Shown piece by piece: positions 12,140 to 22,054 of a DNA stretch of 64,000 nucleotides. Both the position numbers and the translations under genes were made by a program. Below the pieces are notes generated by a model that saw only the letters and a program-made list of their open reading frames with translations, ran no database searches and was not told the origin of the DNA. Origin of the DNA: Daldinia sp. FL1419 (lineage: Eukaryota > Ascomycota > Sordariomycetes > Xylariales > Hypoxylaceae); the NCBI GenBank assembly GCA_025201765.1, contig MU623412.1, forward strand, positions 116,743 to 180,742. Reading direction: 5' to 3'. How positions within the stretch are numbered: position 1 is the first letter of the stretch; every line of letters starts with the position of its first letter.

Positions 12140-12869
12140 TTACGACTCGGAGTCCATATATTAGGCTGCGCTATTGTACTCGCCATTGTCGTGCCCCCCG
12201 CGTATTCTGGAAAAGCGATTTGGGATGGTGTGGTACTAGGTCTGGGAGTGGTTTAACGATCTGTTTTGTTCTTCTCGCATGGTGGTCCGTGGAGACTTAC
12301 ACAGTCGAGACGAGAGATTTCGAGGAATGCCTTTCGGAATGGAGAAGCGAATGTAGGGTTGTTCTGCCTGCTCCTTTTTTTTCTTCTGGTCTTGCATGGG
12401 AACGACGAACGAGGTGATATAAGAAAAGGGGCCTTCTTTCCGACCTACACGCCAAGGGTGGTGATGTTCCAGTGTATCAGATCCATTACAAGTCACTCAT
12501 CAGTTACCTTACCTACATCCTAATGTACCCAGCGAAGTTGTCATCCTGGATAAATGAATTATGCATATCTCGAAGGCAGTTTATGCCTTTACCTTGTTAG
12601 GGGAAAGGAAATAAACGGAATAATAATAAAAATGACGGCCCTTAGCTTAAAGCGGCATGCCTCAGATCATCGAACAATTTCATCTACAACAGGGTATTCA
12701 AGTTTCTAGGGCCGGTCCAACTCCATTTCTTGATCTGATCAGGTCTGTCTAGGTATATACATAATCCAATTGGACCCTTATTTGAATTCCATACTCTTGC
12801 CTACCCACGATTATCCAATTTGCACTATCCAATTTGCACTGCTTGAATTTCTTATATATATATACCATA
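12140..12869. promoter_or_regulatory. Upstream region of the DUF3984 gene with tandem CCAAT repeats
   Basis: A perfect 14-bp tandem duplication, ATCCAATTTGCACT, occupies 12813-12826 and 12827-12840, 30-57 bp upstream of the ATG. A further CCAATTGG palindrome lies near 12768. CCAAT boxes bind the Hap2/3/5 complex in fungi (established). Their role here is inferred from position only. The rest of the stretch shows no gene beyond the in-frame hydrophobic continuation described for the neighbouring small ORF. Confidence 0.5.
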
Positions 12870-13973
12870 ATGGACGTCGCGTATAAGCAACATGCCAACC
12901 AGGCGCGCCGCAAAAACAGATCTTCTACGAATCTCCAACACTTGTCTCTTGCGCCACTCACGTCCAAGTTGCCCTTGACTGACCCCGAGGACCTGCCAGA
13001 CTTCACCGCGCCACCCTTCCAACACAATGTCTCTTACCTACAGGGCAAGTCTGCCCCTACGACCCCACGGTTACTCCAATCTCCGGCCCGAACCCGAGCC
13101 AACTCCCCCAACCGACACCGTTCCCCTGTGCACGACTCTCTAAACCCGAACCTACCTAGGAGCAAGTCCACAACTCACCTAGTCCCGTCAAACGCGAAGC
13201 GCTCCGGCTTAGGGGCCCTGTCCCCTCTTCCCCGACACCACGCGCCGCCTACTACCAAAGAACAAGGAGACGACGATTGGATTCTGCGTACGGGGGCGTT
13301 GATTAGCTCGGAGATGCGCGAGTCCAAGGGACAAGCCTGGCTCGTCGAAAGAGCAAGCTCGACTAGTCTAACGGGCATGCGCGATGTCGAAGAAGAAGCT
13401 TACGAACGAGAAGTAGCTAGGGAGAGAGAACTCGCGAGCAGACGGAGCAGCCGACGGGGCAGCATAGCAAGCGGAGACGACGACATCATTTCGCCGGGCA
13501 GCCGATACGGCAGCCGTTCGCAGAGCCGAGCAGCTAGCAGGGCTCGCCTGCGGACGCCGGCGGAACGACACACGCACGACGGGTATTTCGGCCACGACGT
13601 AGTCCCAGAAGAACACATCCAAGGCCCGGATTTCGTAGGCTTGGACGAGAAGCTCGAGGCATTCGAGACGGACACGAGCAAATCAGACGAAGCAGCCGTT
13701 CGGAAACTGGTTTATAGGAAAAACGACGGAGTAGGCTCCTGGGTCTGGTCGCTATTCTCCGTCGAGGAGAACGACGAGGAGTCGGATGATCCCGACGACG
13801 GCATGTCAGATAACGAGACCGAAGGAAGCCATCTACCTCGTAGTGCAAGTACGGTGGATTTTGAAGGCGTTTCGAACGCCCCTGAAGATCGAATTCCGCC
13901 TCCCAAGCAAGATGAGGGAGGCTGGCGGGACGCTGCGTGGCTCTTGACTGTGGCGTCCAAAGTATTGCTCTAA
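12870..13973 (+). CDS. DUF3984 family protein
   Basis: Single-exon gene of 367 aa. I chose the ATG at 12870 (MDVAYKQHANQARRKNRSST) over the longer frame from 12834, because the extra residues are an AT-rich leader and MD.. precedes the conserved block. Recognisable DUF3984 features are STNLQHLSLAPLTSKLPLTD, YLQGKSAPTTPRLL, and DDDWILRTGALISSEMRES followed by KGQAWLVERASSTSL. The middle is rich in Arg, Ser and Glu (RERELASRRSSRRGS) with SR dipeptides, then a conserved VRKLVYRKNDGVGSWVWSLF element and an acidic DDPDDGMSDNETEG stretch. It is probably largely disordered and phosphorylated (inference). The molecular function of the family is unknown to me. The promoter has the tandem CCAAT repeats described separately. 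Confidence 0.85.
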   Translation: MDVAYKQHANQARRKNRSSTNLQHLSLAPLTSKLPLTDPEDLPDFTAPPFQHNVSYLQGKSAPTTPRLLQSPARTRANSPNRHRSPVHDSLNPNLPRSKSTTHLVPSNAKRSGLGALSPLPRHHAPPTTKEQGDDDWILRTGALISSEMRESKGQAWLVERASSTSLTGMRDVEEEAYEREVARERELASRRSSRRGSIASGDDDIISPGSRYGSRSQSRAASRARLRTPAERHTHDGYFGHDVVPEEHIQGPDFVGLDEKLEAFETDTSKSDEAAVRKLVYRKNDGVGSWVWSLFSVEENDEESDDPDDGMSDNETEGSHLPRSASTVDFEGVSNAPEDRIPPPKQDEGGWRDAAWLLTVASKVLL

Positions 13974-15858
13974 GGTCCAAGACAACGTCCCGATATGATC
14001 TTTCATGGGGCGAAACACGAGGAGCTAGAAGATTATTGCATATATGCCGCACGTCATCTTTTGTACGCAAGCGAGATATGTGATATTGATGGCTGACTTT
14101 CACATTCAAGAGTCACACTGTAGATGTGCTGAAAAGCCATTTCTACGACGGGGCTTTGCCCCTTTTTGGCTGTCAGAAACGGATGTAACTGGGCCAAGCA
14201 ATGAAGGCCTCTATATACTGGTACTAAGAATAGAACAGAACTCTATCTGATTGTTGATCTGTACAGGTTTGATGGTCTCGAAGTTCGTGAGACAACCTAG
14301 TCCCGGAAATACTCATACAGTCCTTGAATCCAGATTCCGTTAAAACCGTTAGTCGAGTCTGCCTAAGCTTTTGAATAAAAAGAAAGTCCTACAAATCAGA
14401 AGCAATGAGTGCCCGCTGAAAATACGTACATGCACACGTTGCATGCACATGTGCCCGCTTCGCTTACTCCTTGCCTACCCTATGCAATGTCTCCTTTTTC
14501 GACCTGACCATTTGCAAAACGGACTGTAGTCTGGGTGCGGGGAAGGCCACGAATTGGGATTTTTAAGTCCACCCGCAGGAAGAATCGTTCAGCTGGCTAG
14601 CTACCTACCTAGGTAGCTTTTAAGGCAGGGCCAAAACCGGATTTTTTTTTACTCATAAATCGCGGCCAACATACGTTTGGGGTTTTCGAAATAAGACATG
14701 TTACGTACAACGTAAAAAAGCAAAAGAAAAAAGAAAAAAAAAGGTATGATTGCGTTCAACATTAGCAATAAATGTTTTTCTTACTCACCGCATTCCGAAG
14801 CTTGTTAGATACCTATTACCTACCTAGGCAGATTAATAAACCCGGGTACCAGGACCCGTTAGTGGCTGAACTAACTCTCCGCTTCCTGTCCTTGAATGTG
14901 AAATTGGGACCCGAAGTGTTAAGGGGATTCCGTAGCGGACCGAGTTAAAAATTAGTGTGGTAGATAGGCCGATTTTTAGTCTATACGAAATGATATTGAA
15001 CATAGATTCGTTCTTATATCCACCGAAGTCCTACATTATAAACGAGGCATTTTACGAGAGGTGAGATGAGAGGACCTCCGGTCGAACTCGTCTCAAGTTT
15101 CAATGCATGCATTGCGAAGTCATGCGTCGGCGGGCAAGTAGTCGGTAAATCGTACGTAGGGGGGCGTTATGTATGTAGGAATGTTTTGAATACTAGATAC
15201 GGATTGGTAGTAGCCGAGAATTGCGGGAGCAAACGAGGTAGATCTCCCCCCTGCCTTTTATGGACTTTTGGAGTTTGGATCAAACTGTAAAAACCGTTAA
15301 GGATGATCCGCTTATGCACCTATGCGCTTGTCGAGGCTATCATGCACAAATAAATGTGACGAGTAGCGTATCGTGTAGCATACCCCTATGCCTGGATCCG
15401 GTCTTTAGAAGCTCCGCCGAGTCGAGATCCATTTAGGTGTCTAGTAGTGAGAGAGGTAGTGTAAGTATAGTAATGCAGATCCACGGATGCTTTTGAACTG
15501 TTCCAGAGAACTAACAGATGGACAATAAGTCTAAGTGCGGATAGCACTGTGTTGTGGCACGTCACATGGAATCCAGGGTCTGGATTACTTATGACGTTTT
15601 CCCGATTGATGCCCCCACTTCAACATCAGATGCATGTGGAGACCCGGAAAAGCTTCGAGAATAAACAACGTGACCAACCCCTCGGCGCAGGGGGCGCGAT
15701 GTGATATGGAGGGGCTCAAAAAAAAAAAAAGGAAAGAAAAAGATGGCACACTGATTTTTCTTAAAAGGATTCCCAATGCGGACGCGACCGCGCTTCCGTT
15801 AAGGCTGTTTGAAAATCTCCATTAACCCGAGGAAGAGGAAAAAGAGAGACCAGCGAGA
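13974..15858. other. Gene-free intergenic stretch
   Basis: Only short ORFs without family features are visible. A TACCTACCTAGGTAG motif occurs near 14602, and AT-rich tracts occur near 14640-14745. An A run at 15718-15731 is present. No RNA gene or repeat pair was found. Confidence 0.5.
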
Positions 15859-16326
15859 TTATCGCTTCGGGTCTCCTAGGTACAGTAAAAGCTTGGCTTG
15901 AGGTACCGCGGCTACGGTGCTCAAGGTTGAATGCAGCCCGCAGATATGGGTGGCATTTAATGTTGCGATTTCTGCAAGCGGCACACCGTAGTAGTCAACT
16001 ACCTTTTGTAGCGATACATTTGCCTTCGGGGTCACCGTATAGCTTTCAGTTCCGTCATATTTAAAGTGTTGCCAACGACTTGAGTTTTTGGTGAGTGGCA
16101 CAAGGTCATTGGAATAGTAACACCATAAGCTGGTAGGATTAGCTTGGCGGGCCGCAACTATGCGGTCCAGGGTCCAATGTGCCCTGAAGACGCAAGTAGA
16201 CCGGGGCAGCATGCAATATTGTATATAGAAAAAGGTGTGTCGACGTCGATCATAGAAGATTCCAGCGACGCTTGTTGCGCTGAGTGGTGGGCGGAAAGCT
16301 TGATGAGGCTTCCCGTCTTCCCGCAA
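15859..16326 (-). CDS. Uncertain ORF, LysM-like segment possible
   Basis: An open frame of about 155 codons. The first third is of low confidence. The C-terminal half looks protein-like, with SLWCYYSNDLVPLTKNSS and then YTVTPKANVSLQKVVDYYGV and PLAEIATLNATHICG. The pattern YTVTP...LQKV...YGVPLAEIATLN resembles a LysM repeat (YTV..GDT...IA..FGV....I..LN) lacking the usual GDT. No signal peptide is obvious in this frame. The reading may be one exon of a longer gene or a decayed remnant. I cannot settle the start, splicing or function. Confidence 0.3.
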   Translation of the reverse strand: MREDGKPHQAFRPPLSATSVAGIFYDRRRHTFFYIQYCMLPRSTCVFRAHWTLDRIVAARQANPTSLWCYYSNDLVPLTKNSSRWQHFKYDGTESYTVTPKANVSLQKVVDYYGVPLAEIATLNATHICGLHSTLSTVAAVPQAKLLLYLGDPKR

Positions 16327-17941
16327 CCCTTTGTCTCCTTGGCTGAGCTGGGTTGTGCTGATGGAGAATATTCGGCTTCACGAGGGAGATCGAATCGGTT
16401 GAACACGAGGTAACAAATTCATGTTGAATCATCCTCAACATGCGTAAACGAGGACAGCAACAAGACTTGGTGGCTATAGGGGGTTTAGGTACCAGTACAT
16501 CTTCGGGAAACAGTAGGCTGGTAGGTCAACTTCCATAGCAAGCCTCTTGTCAATCTCTCCTCGTCTCATCATTCCACGTTGTGCGCCGCATCTTATGGGA
16601 CCTTCACCTTCATTAGGCATGACAGATCCCTTATCGTGCAAGTCCGACAGGCGCAAGATACGGCGGCGGATAGGGCGTAGTGCTCATCTCCTGAGTTCGC
16701 TCGGCTCCTTTAGTAGTCACAGTAGCTTCCAGTGGACTGGGTTTGACAATAGTTGGAGCTAAGAAATTTTGGTATGGTCGAATTTAGTGTACATCCACTG
16801 GATATGTGTGGATGTCTGTGTGGATGAATGTGCGGAACGCTTGTGGTTGCTTTTAATTTAGGGCCACTTTTGTTTTAAAAAGGGTACCCCACTGATATCA
16901 CGTTAATACGTATTATTCTAAAGTTTTGCACCTTTTTTTTTTTTTTTTTTTTTTTTTTTTCTTGGAAAGCGTCTAATATTCATCACTCTTGCTTTTCTTT
17001 CCTTTTATCACTCTTCAAAGAACTTCTGACACTTCCTCTTTCCAAGTCTCTTTAAGAGTTTTTAAGTAATAGGAAAGAACCATTTAAAATTCCGAATTAG
17101 GTATATTAGTATATTAGGTTAGGTACCTACATACCGTTAGCTAAGTACCCCAAGTAGCTAGTTCCCTACTTGGGTGGTTTAGTACAACTCTGCTTCGTAT
17201 ATAATAAGTTGCGCGCCTACCTTAATTACATAGTTCCGCATTGGTGACGTTGTTTAAAAGACCCTTGACGGAACCCCTAAAAGGTACGCCAAAACCGTAA
17301 TCTCTAAGCACGAAACCGCCTATTAGTATCCGCACACACACACGTATTTCAACGTATTGTTAATACATGCACACATATAAAGGTACTACCTTAACTACGT
17401 ATTTGTTGATACCTACCTCCGCCTTCCTTATATATAGATAGGTAGGCCTACGTAGTCTCTTTTACCTTTTACATCGTCTGCCGTTTACGCACCTAGAAGC
17501 ATTCCATGTAGGCTACCTAGACGGGCCCTAGAACAACCCAAGTAACCTGCCAGATTCAAATTCAAGTATTATTTCCAACGTATTATTCGGCATAGGTGCC
17601 GGCCAGCAAATAGTTTAACAAATAAACCTATACACTGTGCGACCTTCTGCCCCATTAACTCATCTCGTTACCATTACCCATCACCACCACTTCCTACCGA
17701 TAGACCCCACCTAAACATTCTTCGATCAACACTAGGTTAGAGTGGTTAAAGTCGCCGCGGTTTTTTTCAGACCACCCACACGACCCTCTTTCCAGGACAT
17801 ATTTCGCCCACTTCGCCGCTACCCTTTTCCATTCGAGAGTTTGGGCTCGTCGCCAAAGGGTCCCTATTTTTCGCTACGATTACCGTCGACTTCTCCGACT
17901 GGCGCCATCTTCCAGGACCAGTCCTTTACATCGCACAGCCC
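16327..17941. other. Intergenic region and YPD1 upstream sequence
   Basis: No gene is recognised. There is a 28-base T run at 16933-16960, TAGGTA/TACCTA clusters near 17100-17160 and 17410-17450, and a pyrimidine-rich segment (about 17640-17935) just before YPD1 that is likely its promoter and 5' leader. Confidence 0.5.
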
Positions 17942-17947
17942 GGCAAT

Positions 17948-18025
17948 ATGGCTGCTAACGACCAGGTAAGAATGGAATATAATTCTAAATTCAAATAAAA
18001 TATAATCCCTTAGTCAAATGGCTGA
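17948..18025 (+). promoter_or_regulatory. Splice-spanning uORF in the YPD1 leader, overlapping the main start codon
   Basis: An upstream ATG at 17948 reads MAANDQ up to a consensus donor (CAG/GTAAGA at 17966). The proposed acceptor TTAG ends at 18013. After splicing out 48 nt the frame continues SNG and stops at TGA 18023-18025. The main YPD1 ATG (18018-18020) lies inside this uORF in another frame, so a ribosome that translated the uORF would terminate 5 nt past the main start. The uORF is 9 codons plus stop. The intron lacks a strong branch motif, so the splice is probable rather than certain. Without splicing the uORF ends within the intron instead. Confidence 0.5.
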
Positions 18026-18580
18026 CGAATTCCTTGCGCAGAACGATGACGGTCATGACTCTGGCAATCTCCCTGACCTAGGGGATGCGATCGATATCGT
18101 GACTTTTAGTCAGATTCTAGAGATGGACGATAGTGAAGACGACCGTGAATTTAGTAAATCTATTGTCTTTGGCTTTTTCGAACAAGCGGAAGAAACATTC
18201 GAGAAGATGGATACGGCTCTGTAAGTTCTATCCTCGTAGTTACGACGCTATGTTGTTCTTTGTGAACATCAGTCGCCCCGCAGCCCTCTTCTTAGGTGAC
18301 GTGATCTAATATAGCCTCTTTCTCTAGGGAATCGCAGAATCTCGACGAGTTGTACCGACTTGGCCATTTTCTGAAAGGCTCGTCGGCGACCCTCGGCTTA
18401 ACCAAAGTTAAGGACAGCTGCGAGAAGATCCAACGTTATGGCAAAAAGGAGAACCTCGACGGCACCCCGGAGAAGGATGAGGCGCTCTGCCTATCTCGGA
18501 TCACGGAGACACTCAAGACGGTCAAAGCAGAATATGCCGACGTAGAGCAAACGCTCAAGAATTTCTTCAACTCGACCTAG
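18018..18580 (+). CDS. YPD1: Histidine phosphotransfer protein Ypd1 (HPt)
   Basis: Intermediate of the fungal His-Asp phosphorelay, carrying phosphate from hybrid histidine kinases to response regulators of the Ssk1 and Skn7 type in osmotic and oxidative stress. Exons are 18018-18220 and 18328-18580, giving 151 aa; the 107-nt intron is phase 2. The start MADEFLAQNDDG was preferred because the frame joined upstream across the leader intron has no ATG. The conserved body includes TFSQILEMDDSEDDREFSKS, VFGFFEQAEETFEKMD and then LGHFLKGSSATLGLTKVKDS. His81 in HFLKGSSATLG is the phosphorylated histidine. The last third (ITETLKTVKAEYADVEQTL) supplies the final helices of the four-helix bundle. Length and motifs are normal for the family. 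A uORF precedes it. Confidence 0.95.
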
Positions 18581-19369
18581 TTGACGGACGTAGGGCGAGT
18601 TTTTACAGTTTTGAGTTCAAGTTGTACTATGTTGCCAGCGACCTTTGCGACTTATGGTCACCGCATGAATACTTTTTATTTCATGGGTTGCGACCGTTGC
18701 TGAAGGGCGTCGAGCACCGCGAGAAATGAAGGCTGCTCCGAGTTTTTAGAGGGAAGGGAAGTAGCAGCCGATTATTCTACCTAACCTATCAGTTGACTTC
18801 AAATATACCCCACGCCTGTCCCCTCTTACTTTTACAGCTTCAATCATCAGGTAGAGAGCAGTTTACTTTGTATGACGGTTTTATTGCAGGCAGTTGGTTG
18901 ATGCGCGTAAGTGGGAGCACAAAATACAGTACGATCATCTAGACTAGTCTTGGGAAGCAAACGCTTCTCACGATCGGACAGACAAGTCGCGCTCCTCTAA
19001 TACACCAATTTTTCCCCCCACCTGCAGCTTTGCTCGGTAAATTTTATGGATATTATCGCTCGCATCCTGCGACAAAGCGCCAACATCACACCTACGTGCA
19101 TATTTGGATTCCTCTGGCGCTTAACACCTTGCTGTGCATCTTGACGTACCTCTCTATGTCATATTCTATATGCTCGCTTTATGATGCAGGGCCAATGGCA
19201 CCTATATCTCCCTACGTGGCTAATGTAGATCTCCTGTTAGCTGATCTAAAAGGGCTTATAATGCGATCCTAATACCGTAGGAAAGCGTCAAGTAGCCTTA
19301 CTCTTGACTAAAGACAATATTCATTCCGAGTGAAATGTTATAAGTTTGCGCTTGAATAATGCGCAATGC
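18581..19369. other. Intergenic stretch between YPD1 and the 2H pseudogene
   Basis: It contains the YPD1 3' flank. An 80-codon frame at 19030-19272 has no recognisable features. The N-terminal part of the decayed 2H phosphoesterase may once have lain here, but I cannot recognise it. Confidence 0.4.
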
Positions 19370-20002
19370 AGAGACCAATCAATAGGTACGCTTCATCTCA
19401 CGATTGGAGTTATGAGCTTTCAAAGAGACGATGGCTTAGAGAGGGCCGTGACGCTCTTAAAAGACACTGGTACCTAACCTAGGACAATAATACCAAGCAT
19501 CAAGGCGGCTGAATCAGTAGACAGGTATGGAACGCTTGACCCAAGAACCAACTGGGCCGCTGCCACTATTATTTGTAACATTGAAAGGTCTACACTCAAC
19601 GCAGCCATCTTCCAAGGCATTGGTACTTTACGCTCCATTGGCGGATGCTGAAGGCACTCTACTGCGGTTCTGCGAGAATCTACGGTCGGCCTTCCAGAAA
19701 GCGGGATTTATGGCAGAAGTAAACCGTCCCTTGCTACTCCATGCTACTATTATGGATACGATATACGTCAAGGGAAGAAATCGCAAAGGCGGAAAGCGAC
19801 ATGAGAAATTGACAATCAACGCAAGGGATAGACATTAAACCGTTATCATGATTAGGTGCGTATGGTATGAATGAAAGATGTCCCGATAGAGAATATTGCG
19901 ATATGGAAGATGGGGGCTAAGAAACAAGAAGATGGTGACGAGGCGTACGAAGTTGAAGCGGAAATTGAGCTAGTTAACTTGAACGATTCATACCTAACTT
20001 AA
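19370..20002 (+). pseudogene. Decayed AKAP7-like 2H phosphoesterase (2'-5' RNA ligase-like) gene
   Basis: Three blocks in two reading frames match the AKAP7/ASCC1-type 2H domain in order. Block 1 (19370-19477) reads SIGTLHLTIGVMSFQRDD with the first HxT motif (HLT), then ERAVTLLKD and a stop. Block 2 (19527-19838) reads PLLFVTLKGLHSTQPSSKAL and later RPLLLHATIMDTIYVKGR, with the second HxT motif (HAT), then a stop. Block 3 (19871-20002) reads MKDVPIENIAIWKMGAKKQE followed by DEAYEVEAEIEL, the usual C-terminus. Between blocks 2 and 3 the conserved tract is crossed by TAG and TGA codons and a frameshift, and no splice pair restores it. The N-terminus is not found. An intact enzyme of this type would be a 2H phosphoesterase or RNA-end enzyme; this copy looks dead. 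Confidence 0.75.
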
Positions 20003-20527
20003 CTAGGTAATTTGAAAAGTGCATTACTACTTCTGGTCGTGTATGCCGGATAGGTAATGGTGGTATGCAACAACATAATAAAATTCAGATTCATACAGCT
20101 TGGTGTATGTAAGAGAACTGGTACCAACGCTAAACAAACTTTGCTATGGGATCAGAAGGGACATCCATACCTACCTAGGTAGGTAGTTAGCAACCTGGTG
20201 TACCTACATAGGAGGTAGGTAGGTATCTATTGTATTGTACCTATTAACAGGAAGGCGGTGCACCCGAACTTAAGCCGTTACGCAATCCACACAGCCTCAG
20301 GTACCAGGTAAGCTTCGGTCTTCTCAGTTCTTTCCGCGTATTGGCGACCTCCAATCTCCAATACTGATTATGCTGATTGTGGATTGGCATGTAAGGTCGT
20401 ATGCAATTTGCATTTAGTTGCATTTGGTCGTATTAGGCACCGAGAAAATGCATCCATTTACATTCTATTTTGCTAATGTAGAATTCGCCCTACAACGCCT
20501 CGCGCGCAACTCTACAACTTTGACACT
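20003..20527. other. Upstream region of the coiled-coil gene
   Basis: No gene. TACCTACCTAGGTAGGTAG palindromic repeats lie at about 20168-20225. The region is likely the promoter and leader of the gene starting at 20528. Confidence 0.5.
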
Positions 20528-22054
20528 ATGAGTCCATCAGAGAAACGGCGGGGCAATTCCAATTCCAATTCCAATTCCAATTCCAATTCCAATTCCAATT
20601 CCAATTCCAATTCCAATACTAATTCTAGTTCCCATTCTATTCGTCCTTCAGCCTCGTCACGAAATAGCATAATCTCTCCTCCTCCTCGTGCACAGCTTAC
20701 GCGCGCAGCTTCTACCTCATCTTCACCAGGTCCGGATAACGAGAGTACTCACGATGTCGCGACTTCGGGAACCAAGGACAACAATACGTCGTTTGTCTCC
20801 AAAGAAAAGGAGAGCGTACTACTCAAGGAAAAAGACGACAAGATTGCCGAATTGAGACGGGAACTTGCGGTCATGGAAGCCGAGTTTACACGTGAATTGG
20901 ATATACTCTCCAAAAAAGAAGGCGAAACAGCCAGCTTCTGGCAGGCGAAGCATTCCAACCTAAACCAACAACTCACACGGGCCGAAGCTGAGCTTCGATT
21001 ACTACGTGCTGAAGTTGATGTAAGAGAAGCAGAGCGAGCCGAGTTACGCGAAGGATGGGATCTTTTGCGAAAAGAATTAAAGGAACGTGACGATGAGATA
21101 CGATCCTTAAAGGGTCATATTGCCGGACTCAAACAATGGGTTAGCACCAATACGACGAGAGGCCATCAGACAAGCGACGAAGAATTCGGGGATTCCATGG
21201 CAAAACTTGCGAACGGGTTACAGAATTGGGTAATCGTGCATTTCAGACGAGCGAAACTTGGTAGGGTGGCTGAAAGACCATATGTGCTACTTGAACGAAT
21301 AATTAATTAACTGAGGCGCAGATATTATACATGCTGATGAGGCGACTATCCATGACCTTGCAGAACTCGTTCCCATGTATGAGCAGCTTGCAACATCCGC
21401 GAAGGTGCATCTTCTTCAGAACGTGGTATCCAGCATCTTGGTGGAGATGGTTTTTGATGCCTATTTCGTCGGACTACCCGCAGATCAAACTCACCAATTA
21501 ACCCAGATAGAGAAGTACCTTGGGTCAGTTAGTAAGTGCCCTTGGAAATACCCTGACGTTGGGCTCGCCTTGGGATGACAGCTGACCGTTTAGTAGGCTC
21601 AGTCGAAGCCGTGAACCAATGGCGTGCGACGACACTCACCATACTCCGAAAGGAGGCCACCCCGCGGATGCAGGAAGAAATGACGCTAGTGATTGAAGCA
21701 GTCATCTCAAAGGTCAATCACATTTTAGATTCAATTACGGATGTCAGCGCAACGGAGGCTCGGGATAATGCGCTTCGCGCGCTGGTACATAATTCGGCTG
21801 AGCTGGCACGTTTATTGGTAGTGCAAAAAGCTACATTCAAAGTCTATATGCCTAAGATCTTCCCACATCAAAGGATCTTATTTGAGACATTCACCATGGA
21901 GGATATCGGAGCTGAAGATGAAGATAACTTAACTGGACGTGAAATATGCTGTGTAACCTTCCCCGGAATCACCAAGACGGGGGATGAGAACGGCGACCAT
22001 CCTCACTTTAGAAATGTTGTGGCCAAAGCCAGGGTTCTTTGCAATCCAGAATGA
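20528..22054 (+). CDS. Fungal coiled-coil protein with Asn-Ser repeat, function unknown
   Basis: Three exons, 20528-21260, 21322-21531 and 21594-22054, give 467 aa. Introns are 61 and 62 nt with branch-like TTAACTGA and GCTGACC. After MSPSEKRRG comes a run of ten Asn-Ser dipeptides encoded by a perfect AATTCC hexanucleotide array, then a Ser/Pro-rich disordered segment. Residues ~95-205 form a strong coiled coil (KDDKIAELRRELAVMEAEFT, RAEAELRLLRAEVDVREAER). The C-terminal half is globular and looks conserved (AELVPMYEQLATSAKVHLLQ, SVEAVNQWRATTLTILRKEA) and ends CCVTFPGITKTGDENGDHPH then RNVVAKARVLCNPE. I recognise no named domain. The acceptor at 21592-21596 is a tandem TAGTAG, so one codon could vary. 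Confidence 0.8.
20555..20614 (+). repeat. (AATTCC)10 coding hexanucleotide microsatellite
   Basis: Ten perfect AATTCC units encode Asn-Ser dipeptides near the N-terminus of the coiled-coil protein. Because the unit is 6 bp, slippage would change the repeat length without breaking the frame. Confidence 0.95.

Noticed and set aside
12834..12869. Upstream ATG extension of the DUF3984 protein
   Set aside because: The extra 12 residues derive from AT-rich leader with TATA repeats; the family begins near the second ATG.
17742..17965. In-frame N-terminal extension of YPD1 upstream of the leader intron
   Set aside because: The frame opens with GTG and contains no ATG, so translation from 18018 is more likely.
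19030..19272. 80-codon frame between YPD1 and the 2H pseudogene
   Set aside because: No similarity to the missing N-terminus of the 2H family or to any known protein.
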